64,000 nucleotides of DNA from NCBI GenBank assembly GCA_046318115.1, contig JBKCVA010000031.1:1-64000 (forward strand), read 5' to 3'. This document shows, one piece after another, positions 37,308-47,387 of this stretch (the stretch's first letter is position 1; the number at the start of each line of letters is the position of its first letter). The stretch is from Aquimonas sp046318115. GTDB taxonomy: Bacteria > Pseudomonadota > Gammaproteobacteria > Xanthomonadales > Xanthomonadaceae. The position numbers were made by a program, and so were the translations under genes. The notes under the pieces are model-generated. The model saw only the letters and a list, made by a program, of their open reading frames with translations, was not told the origin of the DNA and did not search any database.

Positions 37308-40274
37308 ATGCAGAACACTCTGAAGTACGAGGCTGAGCTGCGCGCCAGCCAGCTCGGTCTTGCCCTCTCCTTCGCCATTCTTGGCCTCGCTACCACGGCC
37401 GCGCGCGCGCAAGACGCCGCGGACGAAGCCGAACTGGTGCTGGATCAGATTCAGGTCACCGGCTCGCGCATCACCCGCGAGGGCTTCATCACCCCGTCGC
37501 CGGTCACGGCGATCAACTCGGAAGAGATTCGCGCCACCGGCGCCGAAACTGCGTCCGACCTGCTGGCCTCGCTGCCGGCGCTGCAGAACACCTTCACCAG
37601 CGCCAACTCGGGTCGCTTCATCGGCACCGTCGGCCTGGGCCAGCTGGACCTTCGCGGCATGGGCCAGGCGCGCACCCTCGTGCTGGTCAATGGCCGTCGT
37701 CACGTGGGCTCCAGCCCGGGCTCCAGCGCAGTGGACGTCAACACCATTCCGGTGGAGCTGATCGAGCGCATCGAGATCATCACCGGCGGCGCTTCGGCGG
37801 TGTATGGCGCTGACGCCGTCGCGGGCGTGGTCAACTTCATCATGAAGCGCGACTTCCAGGGCTTTGAAGCGCGTGCTCAGCACGGTGCGGCCGACGAAGG
37901 CAGCTTCGAGCGCAGTTTCGCCAGCTTCACCGGCGGCAACACGTTCTCTGATGGTCGTGGTTCGGCGGCTTTCTCGGCCGAGTTCAGCACGCAGTCGAGC
38001 CTTGGCTTGACCTAGCGCAGCGTCGGTCGCCAAAGCCTCGTGCTGGTGCCCAACCCGGCCTTCGATCCCTCGCGGCCGGTGAGTGAGTCCAACCCGCAGC
38101 GCGTGCTGCAGGGCCCCGGTGGCCTGTTCACCCAGACCAATGGCGGCCGTTTCGTGGTCGGCGGCACGTCCTACGTGTTCGATGCGGACGGCAGCTTCCG
38201 TCGCCAGCGCTTCGACGGTCCCCGCGACACCGGCCAGTGCGTCAACTGCGACTACCTCGATCTCGCTCCGACCACCGAGCTGCAGCCTGCGCTGGATCGC
38301 TTCAGCCTGAACAGCTTCTTCAACTTCCAGATCAACGAGAACCACCGCGCCTTCTTCGAGGGCAAGTACTCGCGCAGCAACTCCGAGTCGCAGCGCCAGC
38401 CCTCGTTCGATCAGATCAGCGCCGACGGCAGCACCGGCGGCCTGGTTGTCCGTCTCGACAACGCCTACGTCAGCAACGAGCTTCGCCAGCTGCACGAGCA
38501 GGCGGGCCGCCAGCTGATCCGCGTTGCGCGCTTCAACGAAGACGCCGGTCGTCGCGGTGAAGAGGCCGAGCGCCAGACCTTCCGCGTGGTCGCCGGTGTG
38601 GACGGCTACTTCGGTGAGAGCTGGGGTTACGAAGCGGCGGCGGTCCACGGCCGCACCACGGTCGATCGCATCAACTCGGCGAATCGCATCAACGAGCGCT
38701 TCCAGGCCGGTCTGGACGCGGTTCTCGACAGCAGCGGCAACCTCGTCTGCCGCACCACGATCGATCCGAACGCGATCAACCCGCACACCGGTTCGGTGTA
38801 CTCCGCGTTCGCGCGCACCGGCTGCGTGCCGTTCAGCATCTTCGGCAATGGCGCCGTCAGCGCCGAAGCCGCGCAGTGGTTCAACGCGCGCTCGCTGAAC
38901 GAGGCCAGCCTGAGCCAGACCGTGCTCGGCGGCTCGGTCAACAACCCCTTCCTGTTCGACACCTGGGCGGGCAGTGCGGGTTTCGCGGGCGGTGTCGAGT
39001 ACCGTCGCGAGGCGAGTTCGGAGAACACCGATCCGCTGTCGGCGCTGGGCCTGACCTTCCTCAACGCCATTCCCAGCCGCGGCGGCAGCTACGACGTCAA
39101 GGAAGCCTTCGCCGAGCTGAGCCTGCCCGTGCTCGCGGACCTGCCGGCGGTCGAGTCGCTGACCTTCGACTTTGCCGGTCGCTTCTCCCACTACGACACC
39201 ATCGGCTCCACCGGCACCTGGCGCCTCGGTCTCGACTGGAGCGTGATGCCCGGCCTGCGCGTTCGCGGTACGCGCGCTCGCTCGGTGCGTGCCCCCGGCA
39301 TCAACGAGCTGTTCAATCCGCAGTCGGCGAACTTTGCCGTCGTCGCGGATCCCTGCAGTGCGCGCAACATTCCCAACGCCGCCAACCCGACCCAGCGTGC
39401 CGCCAACTGCCGCGCCCTGGGCGTGCCGGCGGGCTTTGAGGACGCGGTCAGCTCCGGCCGTCCCGGCTTCTCGGGCGGTAATCCGGACCTCAACGAGGAA
39501 GTCGGCACCACCACCTCGCTCGGCGTGGTGTGGCAGCCGGAGTTCGTCGAAGGGCTGGGCCTCAGCCTCGACTGGTGGGAAATCGACCTGACCGACGCCA
39601 TCGGCGCCGTGACGGCTCAGATCAACGCCAATCGCTGCGTCGATGCCCCGGGCGGGATCAACAATCCCTTCTGTGCAGCGATCCAGCGCGCGGGCGCCAA
39701 TGGCTTCGTGGATTCGGCGGGCCGCGCCTGGGCGCCGTACGCCATCTACAGCTGGACCGCGTTCAGCGAGAACCTCGCCCGCTCGCTGCGCGAAGGCGTG
39801 GACATCGAGGCCGACTACCGCTTCGAAGCGTTCGGCGGCGATGCCAACGTGCGCTTCCTCGGCACCCGTCTGCTGAAGGTGCGCAGCTACGCCTTCCAGG
39901 ATTTCCCGCAGGAGTTCGTCGAGGCGCTGACCACCGAAGGCAACCCGCGCTGGCGCGCCAACCTCTCGGCCAGCTACCGCCACGGCCCGTGGCGCGCGAG
40001 CTGGGAAACCCGTCATGTTGACGGCGTGCTGCGCGTTGCCCTGGAAAGCTTCCAGAGCAACCCCGGCCAGGTCGCGCCGATCCGCAACGGCTCGGCGGCC
40101 TACCACGATCTGCAGGTGGGCTACCGCTTCGACAAGGGCGTCGAGGTCTACGCGGGCATCGACAACGCCTTCGACAAGCAGCTGCCGCCGGCGCGCTTCG
40201 GCACCGGCGCCAACGATGGTCTGTACGACAACGTCGGCCGCTTCTTCCGCGTTGGCGCGATCGTGACCTTCTGA
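37308..40274 (+). pseudogene. TonB-dependent outer-membrane receptor interrupted by one in-frame TAG
   Basis: One reading frame of 989 codons encodes a complete receptor except for a TAG at codon 236 (38013-38015). The first part has a signal peptide (cleavage near residue 35, after ATTAARA), a TonB-box-like ELVLDQIQVTGSRI and a full plug domain (LDLRGMGQARTLVLVNGRRH; GGASAVYGADAVAGVVNF). After the stop the same frame resumes with RSVGRQSLVLVPNPAF and runs through the beta-barrel to a terminal Phe, as outer-membrane proteins require. No indel or frame change is present. A CAG-to-TAG change would explain it. It could be a recent mutation, a sequencing error, or, less likely, a read-through codon. 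GTG at 38040 could in theory restart translation but without signal peptide or plug. Confidence 0.88.
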
Positions 40275-40293
40275 TCGTCGCGCCCCGGAGCAT

Positions 40294-40321
40294 GCGTGCG
40301 GGCAGTTCGCTGCCCGCACGC
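40294..40321 (+). terminator. hairpin after the TonB-dependent receptor
   Basis: Perfect 12-bp stem GCGTGCGGGCAG / CTGCCCGCACGC with a TTCG tetraloop, 20 bp after the stop codon. Confidence 0.7.
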
Positions 40322-40339
40322 GCGTGACGCGGCAACACC

Positions 40340-40375
40340 CACGAGGCCGGCGCTTGCGCCGGCCTCGTGTCGTTT
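40340..40375 (+). terminator. second hairpin upstream of ybaB
   Basis: Stem CACGAGGCCGGCG / CGCCGGCCTCGTG, then TCGTTT. Probably the main terminator, separating the receptor from the ybaB-recR-hinT unit. Confidence 0.6.
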
Positions 40376-40496
40376 CGGGGGCGCTCAGCGGAGATGAGCT
40401 GCTCGCTTCGGCACCCGCATGCGGGCCGCTACACTAGGGCGCCCGACAGCGCGCAATGCGCGGCTGACCTTCACCTACACCCTCGGAGACCCCTCC

Positions 40497-40820
40497 ATGC
40501 GTGGACCTCTCGCCGGCCTGATGCAGCAGGCCCAGAAGATGCAGGACAACATCAAGAAGGCCCAGGAAGAGCTGGGCGCGATCGAAGTCAGCGGCCAGGC
40601 CGGCGGCGGCATGGTCAAGGTGCAGATGACCGCGCGGATGGACGTGCGTCGCGTGCAGATCGATCCGTCGGCGATCGGCGACGACATCGAGATGCTCGAG
40701 GACCTGATCGCCGCGGCCTTCAACGACGCTGTCAATCGCGCCAACGAGGCCTCGCAGGCGCATATGGCCAAGGCCACCGCGGGCATGCCGCTGCCGCCTG
40801 GCATGAAGCTGCCGTTCTGA
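40497..40820 (+). CDS. ybaB: nucleoid-associated protein YbaB/EbfC
   Basis: Small DNA-binding homodimer. The 107-residue protein has the family pattern MRGPLAGLMQQAQKMQ, a Gly-rich turn GQAGGGMVKVQM and DLIAAAFNDAVNRANE. It lies directly upstream of recR, the standard dnaX-ybaB-recR neighbourhood, here split by the receptor gene and terminators. The start at 40497 fits the conserved N-terminus. Confidence 0.95.
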   Translation: MRGPLAGLMQQAQKMQDNIKKAQEELGAIEVSGQAGGGMVKVQMTARMDVRRVQIDPSAIGDDIEMLEDLIAAAFNDAVNRANEASQAHMAKATAGMPLPPGMKLPF

Positions 40821-40845
40821 GTCTGCACTTTGAACAGGACGGCCG

Positions 40846-41463
40846 ATGGCCTTGCTTGAACAGCTGATCGACGCGCTTCGCGTGCTTCCGGGCGTCGGCG
40901 CGAAGAGCGCGCAGCGCATGGCCTACCAGCTGCTGGAGCGCAATCGCGAGGGCGGGCGGCGCCTCGCCGCAGCGTTGGAGGCAGCCATGCGTGGGATTGG
41001 CCACTGCGAGCGCTGCCGCACCTTCAGCGAAGACAGCCTGTGCGCCGTTTGCGCCAGTGCCAGCCGCGAAGCCAGCCAGCTCTGCGTAGTCGAAACGCCG
41101 GCCGACCAGACCGCCATTGAAGCCGCCACCGGCTACCGCGGCCTGTACTTCGTGCTGCTCGGCCGGCTGTCCCCACTTGATGGCCGCGGCCCGCGCGAGC
41201 TTGGCCTGCCGCAGCTCGATGCGCGTCTGGCGGAAGGGCAGGTGCAGGAGTTGATCATCGCCACCAGCGCCACCGTCGAAGGCGAAGCCACCGCCCACTA
41301 CCTCAGCCAGCTCGCGGCCAAGCACGGCGTGCGCGCCAGCCGGCTTGCGCATGGCGTACCGCTGGGCGGCGAACTCGAGTACATCGATCGCGGCACCCTG
41401 GCGCATGCCTTCGGCTCGCGTCAGGCGGTCGCTCAAACACCCCGCACAGGAGCATCGGAATGA
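40846..41463 (+). CDS. recR: recombination mediator RecR
   Basis: Works with RecO and RecF to load RecA on gapped DNA. The 205-residue protein has the helix-hairpin-helix LPGVGAKSAQRMAYQLLE, a zinc finger C-x2-C-x12-C-x2-C, and a Toprim domain ending with THGxxxGGELEYID-type segment HGVPLGGELEYIDRGTLAHA. It overlaps the HIT gene by 4 bp. Confidence 0.96.
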   Translation: MALLEQLIDALRVLPGVGAKSAQRMAYQLLERNREGGRRLAAALEAAMRGIGHCERCRTFSEDSLCAVCASASREASQLCVVETPADQTAIEAATGYRGLYFVLLGRLSPLDGRGPRELGLPQLDARLAEGQVQELIIATSATVEGEATAHYLSQLAAKHGVRASRLAHGVPLGGELEYIDRGTLAHAFGSRQAVAQTPRTGASE

Positions 41464-41804
41464 GCGAGACCATTTTCGACCGGATCATCCGCCGCGAGAT
41501 CCCCGCCGACGTCGTTTTCGAGGACGAGCACGTGCTGGGCTTTCGCGACATCCAGCCGCAGGCGCCGGTACACGTGCTGTTCATTCCGAAGAAGCCGATC
41601 GCCACGCTCAACGATCTCGACGAGGCGGACACCCTGCTGGCTGGCCGGCTGATGAAGGCCGCTGCGGACTACGCCAAGCGCGAGGGTTTCGCTGACAAGG
41701 GCTATCGGGTGGTGATGAACACCAACCGCGACGGGGGGCAGTCGGTGTACCACATCCACCTGCATCTCATGGCCGGCCGTCAGATGACCTGGCCGCCCGG
41801 CTGA
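41460..41804 (+). CDS. hinT: HIT-family purine nucleoside phosphoramidase
   Basis: 114 residues. It begins MSETIFDRIIRREIPAD and has the catalytic histidine triad YHIHLHLMAGR near the C-terminus. This is the HinT branch, which cleaves AMP-lysine or AMP-amide conjugates in vitro and whose cellular role is unclear. ATGA overlap with recR indicates coupling. Confidence 0.93.
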   Translation: MSETIFDRIIRREIPADVVFEDEHVLGFRDIQPQAPVHVLFIPKKPIATLNDLDEADTLLAGRLMKAAADYAKREGFADKGYRVVMNTNRDGGQSVYHIHLHLMAGRQMTWPPG

Positions 41805-41825
41805 TCGCCTCGCGCATGCGCCGCA

Positions 41826-41861
41826 GACACGAAGGGCGACCCTGAGGTCGCCCTTCGTGTC
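41826..41861. terminator. bidirectional terminator between hinT and the binding-protein gene
   Basis: Perfect 16-bp stem GACACGAAGGGCGACC / GGTCGCCCTTCGTGTC with a CTGA loop, placed between convergent genes. Confidence 0.8.
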
Positions 41862-41885
41862 TTCAGGCCCCGGGGAGTGGGCGCA

Positions 41886-42299
41886 TCAGAACTCGAAGAC
41901 CACTTTGACATTGGCGCCGGCCGGCACGCTGTCGACGTAGCCGATGGCGCCCGGCGTGCTCGCGACCTTGGCGACGACATCGGCGTCGCTGTTGGCTTCT
42001 TCAGGCTTCTTGGCGCGGCCGGTGAAGATCAGGCGAGACCAGTGCGAAGTGAGCTGTGCGCCGGGTTTGCCCAGGACATCGCCATCGAACTTGGTGCGGG
42101 CAGCGCCGGCCTTCTGGAAGACGACAACAACCGGAGCACCGCCGACGCGCTGTTCCTGGCCGAGGAACACCGCCTGCACGGCAGACTTGTCCATGGTGGC
42201 CTGGCTGGAGTCGGCGGCGACGATCACAGCACCGGCGCTGACCAGCGGCGAAGCCAAGAGCAGCACGCCGCAGCTGAGCAGGGTAGAGAGGCTTTTCAT
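41886..42299 (-). CDS. small secreted phosphate-binding-like protein
   Basis: 137 residues with a signal peptide (MKSLSTLLSCGVLLLASPLVSA) and one short PstS-like half-domain with SQATMDKSAVQAVFLGQEQR and PGAIGYVDSVPAG. Such short periplasmic proteins resemble truncated substrate-binding domains and their ligand is unknown. The ATG at 42297-42299 has AAGGAG 8 nt upstream; an ATG two codons earlier would sit only 2 nt from that site. It follows the porin gene by 12 bp, so the pair form one operon. Confidence 0.75.
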   Translation of the reverse strand: MKSLSTLLSCGVLLLASPLVSAGAVIVAADSSQATMDKSAVQAVFLGQEQRVGGAPVVVVFQKAGAARTKFDGDVLGKPGAQLTSHWSRLIFTGRAKKPEEANSDADVVAKVASTPGAIGYVDSVPAGANVKVVFEF

Positions 42300-42311
42300 G
42301 CTCATGACTCC

Positions 42312-43445
42312 TTAAAAGCTGAAGACTGCGCCGAGGACCAGGGCGTCGCCGTCGGTCTGGCCCACAACATCCGGATTGAAGCGACTGTAGTCGGCCTTCA
42401 ACGCGACGTTGCTGGTCACGTCCCAGCGCACCCCGACTGAGGTGTAGGTGTAGTCCGAGGCTTGGCGCTGGAGTGCGCCCTGGGTCGCATTGAACAGCGG
42501 CGGCGCTACACGCAGAGGTTCGGCCAGGCTGAAGTCGGGATCGGCTTTCGCCCAGCCATACACGACGTAGGGCTGCCAGGCCCCGAAGCGATAGCCGGCC
42601 GAAACGTAGGACTCCCGTGTGTCCGGCGCAATCGAGTCGTCGATGCCGCGCCCGATGGTCTCGAATCCGACCACCCAGTTGCCACGGTCGATGTCGGCGC
42701 CGACGCCCCAGAAGTAGCCGTCGTCCTTGACGACGTCGATGCTGGTGGCGACGCGTCCGAAGCCGTTGCTTGTAAGTGCCGTCAGCAGCGGATTCAGCAG
42801 GGGCGAGTCGATGTCGGTCTTTGCGGTGATGTAGGCGGCGCGCATGTTGAGCCAGCCCGCGTAGCTGCCGTCCCAAGCGATACCGAACAGCCTGTTGAGC
42901 GACTGCTGGAAGGTCACCTGCGGCCGCACGACCGTCACGTCCGTGCCTCCGTAGATCACCTGGAAGCTCGAGAACAGATCGCCGTCGAAGCGGCTGTAGT
43001 TCAGGTTGATGCCGTCGAAGTTGTCGAAGCCTGTACCGCCGTACACCGTGCGCGGTGGGCGCAGCCAGGCGTAGGCGTAGCCGACCTCAAGAAAATCCGA
43101 ATAGCGATAGAACGGAATGCGCTGGCGACCGAGCTTGGCGGACCAGTTGCCGGACTTCCAGTTGAGGTAGGCCCAGGCGAACTCGGGTTCGAAGTCTTCG
43201 CGACCGCGCGCCACCACCTGGGCGGTGGCTGACCACTGCTCGGCAAGATCTGCGCTGATCTGCACCGCGAACAGGGACTCGGGCTTGAAATCGATTTCGT
43301 CGTCGTAACCCAGGAGGGGGATCGGGTTGTCGTCGAGTGTGGTGCCTGCCATCACTTGACCGAATCCGCTCAAGCGGACCTGGGCGTCGGCGACGACGGG
43401 GAACATCAGCGCCAGGGTCAGGGCGCAGCAGAGGGGTTTGATCAC
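42312..43445 (-). CDS. outer-membrane porin-like protein
   Basis: 377 residues with a signal peptide (MIKPLCCALTLALMFPVVADA), then a beta-rich sequence with alternating aromatic residues, for example NWSAKLGRQRIPFYRYSDFLEVGYAY, ending in the C-terminal Phe typical of beta-barrels (ALVLGAVFSF). The GTG start at 43443-43445 has GGAG 7 nt upstream; a longer upstream frame lacks a signal peptide. Together with the downstream binding-like protein it suggests uptake of a small, probably anionic solute, which is inference. Confidence 0.78.
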   Translation of the reverse strand: MIKPLCCALTLALMFPVVADAQVRLSGFGQVMAGTTLDDNPIPLLGYDDEIDFKPESLFAVQISADLAEQWSATAQVVARGREDFEPEFAWAYLNWKSGNWSAKLGRQRIPFYRYSDFLEVGYAYAWLRPPRTVYGGTGFDNFDGINLNYSRFDGDLFSSFQVIYGGTDVTVVRPQVTFQQSLNRLFGIAWDGSYAGWLNMRAAYITAKTDIDSPLLNPLLTALTSNGFGRVATSIDVVKDDGYFWGVGADIDRGNWVVGFETIGRGIDDSIAPDTRESYVSAGYRFGAWQPYVVYGWAKADPDFSLAEPLRVAPPLFNATQGALQRQASDYTYTSVGVRWDVTSNVALKADYSRFNPDVVGQTDGDALVLGAVFSF

Positions 43446-43860
43446 GTCGGGGCTCCGGCTGTTAAGTGCCGAATGCCGGGGTGCAGGACGTGTGCCAGAT
43501 CGCTGGTCAGCGAGGCATCGGTGCCGGGTTGTCCGCGCGAGTGCGTTCTTATGTGTTTGATTTGTATTTACTTTGTTTGCGAGTTGGCGGGCTTGCTGCC
43601 CGCCTCGAAGTGCGCCGCCTGGCAAACGATTGCAGGCGCTTGTGCTCCTTGCCGGCTGCGGGTAACGAAAACTTGACGTGCGCCGGGGCCGGTTCGAGCG
43701 GGGCGTGGCCCAGTTGAGCCCGACGCCGCAGGCGTGGCCCGGGATACGCGTGGCGACCCGCGCTGCGGCGCGTCGAACCTATGGGCTCGACCTCGCGGTA
43801 CAGGGCGCCAGCGGACTGCCGGTGCGGAAGAAACAGTGAGGGTTGCAGGCCCAGCCGCGC
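43446..43860. other. spacer between porin and accA
   Basis: About 415 bp without a supported gene. An AT-rich patch at 43545-43580 is the likely minus-strand promoter region for the porin operon. A hairpin GCGGGC-AGCAAGCC-GCCCGC-type repeat lies beside it. Confidence 0.5.
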
Positions 43861-44820
<960 letters not shown>

Positions 44821-44921
44821 GGGGCGCGGTCTTGGGAGAGCGTGAAGGGCGGAAGTATAGCCGGCGCCCCAGAGTGGGCTCGAACGCTGGGGTATGGACG
44901 TCCGTCCCGCAGTGACAGGCG

Positions 44922-46307
44922 TTACAGACCGTCGACCGCGGCGCCCAGCGCCGAGCGCGTGACCTCGGCGAGCAGCGCCAGGCCTTCCTCATCGACGCAG
45001 TAGGGCGGCATCCAGTACAGCACGTCGCCCAGCGGACGCAGCAGCACGCCGCGCTCAATGGCGTGGCGGTAGGCGCGCAGGCCGGCGCGCTGTGCGGTTG
45101 GCAGCGGCGTGCGCGTCGCTTTGTCCGCGACCAGTTCCAGCGCAAGGATCATCCCGGTCTGTCGCACCTCGGCGACGTTCGGATGCTCGGCCAGCGGTGC
45201 GGCCAGCGCGGCCATGCGCGCTGCGGTGGCGCGATTGCGCTCCAGCACCGGCTCGCTGTCGAAGATGCCAAGCGTGGCGCGCGCTGCGGCGCAGGCCAGC
45301 GGGTTGCCAGTGTAGCTGTGAGAATGCAGAAAGGCGCGTTCGCGGCTGTCGTCAAGAAACGCCTCGTAGAGGTGTTGCGGTGCGAGCACCGCGGCCAAGG
45401 GCAGGAAGCCGCCGGTGAGTCCCTTGGAGACGCACATCAGATCCGGCGCGATGCCGGCTTGCTCACAGGCGAACAGCGTGCCCGTTCGGCCGAAGCCGAC
45501 CGCGATTTCGTCGGCGATGAAGTGCACGCCGTGGCGTGTGCAGAGTTCGCGGGCCCGCTTCAGGTAGTGCGGGTGATGCATGCGCATGCCGCCGGCGCAC
45601 TGCACCAGCGGCTCGACAATCAGCGCGCTGATGGTGTCGCCCTCGCGTTCGAACAGGGCTTCCAGCGCCTGCGCTGCGCGCTCGGCGCAGTCGAGTGCAC
45701 TCTCGCCCGGCAGCGCGTCCCAGGCATCGGGCGAGGGCGTGAAGATGGGCGTGATCAGCAGCGGCGCATACACCCGCCGATAGAGAGGGATGTCGGAGAC
45801 GGCCAGCGCGCCCAAGGTCTCACCGTGGTAGCTGTTCGACAGCGCGACAAAGCGCGTGCGCTGGACGTCGCCGCGGTTGCGATGGCTGTGGAAGCTCATC
45901 TTCAGCGCGACCTCGATGCCGGCCGAGCCGTTGTCGGCGTAGAACACCTTGGCGAAGGGTGGCGTGCCTTCAGTGCGCGGCGCGAGCCGCAGCAGGGCTT
46001 CGGCCAGCTCGATGGCCGGCGCGTGGCTGAAGCCGGCCAGGATCACCTGCTCCAACTGCTGCGCCTGCCGCGCGATGGCCGCAGCGATGCGTGGCTCTGC
46101 ATGGCCAAACAGGTTGGTCCACCAGGAGCTGACCGCATCGAGATAGCGGCGGCCCTCGAAGTCGATCAGCGAGGCGCCCTCGCCGCGCGCGACCGGCACC
46201 AGCGGCAGCAGGTCGTTGTGGTGCTCGCGCATCTGCGTGCAGGGGTGCCAGAGCACCTCGAGATCACGCTGGCGCCAGTGGGCTTGCAGGGAAGGGGCGG
46301 TCGACAT
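44922..46307 (-). CDS. bioA: adenosylmethionine-8-amino-7-oxononanoate aminotransferase
   Basis: PLP-dependent enzyme of biotin synthesis using SAM as amino donor. The 461-residue protein begins MSTAPSLQAHWRQRDLEVLWHPCTQM. It has class III aminotransferase features: SWWTNLFGHAEPRI, the PLP site VHFIADEIAVGFGRTG, and the Schiff-base Lys in LMCVSKGLTGGFLPLAAVL. The ATG at 46305-46307 is followed by conserved BioA sequence; a far longer upstream frame is antisense to gspGHI. It is divergent from gspG with 66 bp between starts. Confidence 0.95.
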   Translation of the reverse strand: MSTAPSLQAHWRQRDLEVLWHPCTQMREHHNDLLPLVPVARGEGASLIDFEGRRYLDAVSSWWTNLFGHAEPRIAAAIARQAQQLEQVILAGFSHAPAIELAEALLRLAPRTEGTPPFAKVFYADNGSAGIEVALKMSFHSHRNRGDVQRTRFVALSNSYHGETLGALAVSDIPLYRRVYAPLLITPIFTPSPDAWDALPGESALDCAERAAQALEALFEREGDTISALIVEPLVQCAGGMRMHHPHYLKRARELCTRHGVHFIADEIAVGFGRTGTLFACEQAGIAPDLMCVSKGLTGGFLPLAAVLAPQHLYEAFLDDSRERAFLHSHSYTGNPLACAAARATLGIFDSEPVLERNRATAARMAALAAPLAEHPNVAEVRQTGMILALELVADKATRTPLPTAQRAGLRAYRHAIERGVLLRPLGDVLYWMPPYCVDEEGLALLAEVTRSALGAAVDGL

Positions 46308-46373
46308 CGCTTTGCTACACTCGCGCGGTTCGTTTTCACAGGCGGCCCGCAGGGGCCGGATCACCAGCCCGCC

Positions 46374-46844
46374 ATGATCTTTCGCCACTCCTCCCGCGTC
46401 CATGCTGATCTGCCTTCGCGCCTGTCCGCTTCGCGCGCCGCGCGCGGCTTCACCCTGATTGAAATCCTCGTGGTGGTGACCATTCTCGGCATCCTCGCCG
46501 CCCTGGTCGTGCCGCAGCTGATGAGCTACCCCGACGAGGCGCGCGTGACCCGCGCCCAGCAGGACATCCAGTCGCTGCGCACCGCGCTCGATCTCTACCG
46601 CATGGACAACTTCAGTTACCCCAGCACCGAACAGGGCCTGGGTGCCTTGGTCACCAAGCCGGGCGGCCGGCCGGAAGCGCCGAACTGGCGCAGCGGCGGC
46701 TACATCAAGGAACTGCCGAAAGACCCCTGGGGCGGTGACTACGTGTATCTCAGCCCGGGCCAGACCGGCGACTTCGATCTGTATTCGCTGGGCGGCGATC
46801 GCGCGCCGGGTGGAGAGGGCCCGGCCGCCGATATCGGCCGCTGA
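46374..46844 (+). CDS. gspG: type II secretion major pseudopilin GspG
   Basis: 156 residues. The prepilin peptidase site is RAARG|FTLIEI with Gly25, and the conserved Glu at +5. A hydrophobic N-terminal helix follows, then GspG-specific calcium-site region and C-terminal PWGGDYVYLSPG and DFDLYSLGGD. It is the first gene of a five-gene pseudopilin operon. A -10-like TACACT lies at about 46316. Confidence 0.93.
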   Translation: MIFRHSSRVHADLPSRLSASRAARGFTLIEILVVVTILGILAALVVPQLMSYPDEARVTRAQQDIQSLRTALDLYRMDNFSYPSTEQGLGALVTKPGGRPEAPNWRSGGYIKELPKDPWGGDYVYLSPGQTGDFDLYSLGGDRAPGGEGPAADIGR

Positions 46845-46850
46845 TCCGCG

Positions 46851-47387
46851 ATGGAGCGGACAGCGCTGCCACGGTCCTTCGTCAGGAGCGCTCGTACACG
46901 CGGCTTCAGCCTGATTGAAGTGCTGGTGGTGGTGGTGATCCTCGGCGTTGTGGTGGGCGCCGTGGCGCTGTCGGTCGGCGGCGGCGCCTCGCGTGAGCTC
47001 GAAGCGCAGGCCACGCGCCTGCAGGCCCTGCTGCGCCTGGGCTGCGAGCAGTCCGAACTGACCGGCCGCGACCTCGGCATGTTCCTCAGCCGTCGCCGCA
47101 TCGAATTCGCCTGGCGCGGCCCCGACCGCTGGTACCCGCTCACCGATGCCCCGCGCGAACCCTTGCGCTCGCGCGAGCTCGATGCCGGCATCGAGTGGAC
47201 GCTTGAGCGCGATGGCGAGCGGCTGGGCCTGCTCGACGATGCGCCCGCGGACCCGCAGCTGCTGTGTCTCTCCAGCGGCGAGCTGAGCCCCTTCCAAATC
47301 GAACTCTCGCGCGCTGATGTGCCAGAGCGTTGGCAGCTCGAGGGCCGCCCCGACGGGCAGGTGCTGCGGGAGCGCTGGGATGGGTGA
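46851..47387 (+). CDS. gspH: type II secretion minor pseudopilin GspH
   Basis: 178 residues. Cleavage site RTRG|FSLIEV after an 18-residue leader, conserved Glu at +5, hydrophobic helix LVVVVILGVVVGAVAL, then a beta-rich C-terminal domain typical of GspH/FimT. It starts 6 bp after the gspG stop, and its stop overlaps the first possible start of gspI. Confidence 0.88.
   Translation: MERTALPRSFVRSARTRGFSLIEVLVVVVILGVVVGAVALSVGGGASRELEAQATRLQALLRLGCEQSELTGRDLGMFLSRRRIEFAWRGPDRWYPLTDAPREPLRSRELDAGIEWTLERDGERLGLLDDAPADPQLLCLSSGELSPFQIELSRADVPERWQLEGRPDGQVLRERWDG

Noticed and set aside
37227..40319. A 1030-codon open frame on the minus strand across the TonB-dependent receptor
   Set aside because: It is antisense to a gene with clear domains, has low-complexity Ala/Arg/Gly-rich composition and no ribosome-binding site. 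Long antisense frames are common in GC-rich DNA.
42300..42305. The earlier ATG for the small binding protein
   Set aside because: It lies only 2 nt from AAGGAG, too close for normal initiation; the second ATG has 8-nt spacing.
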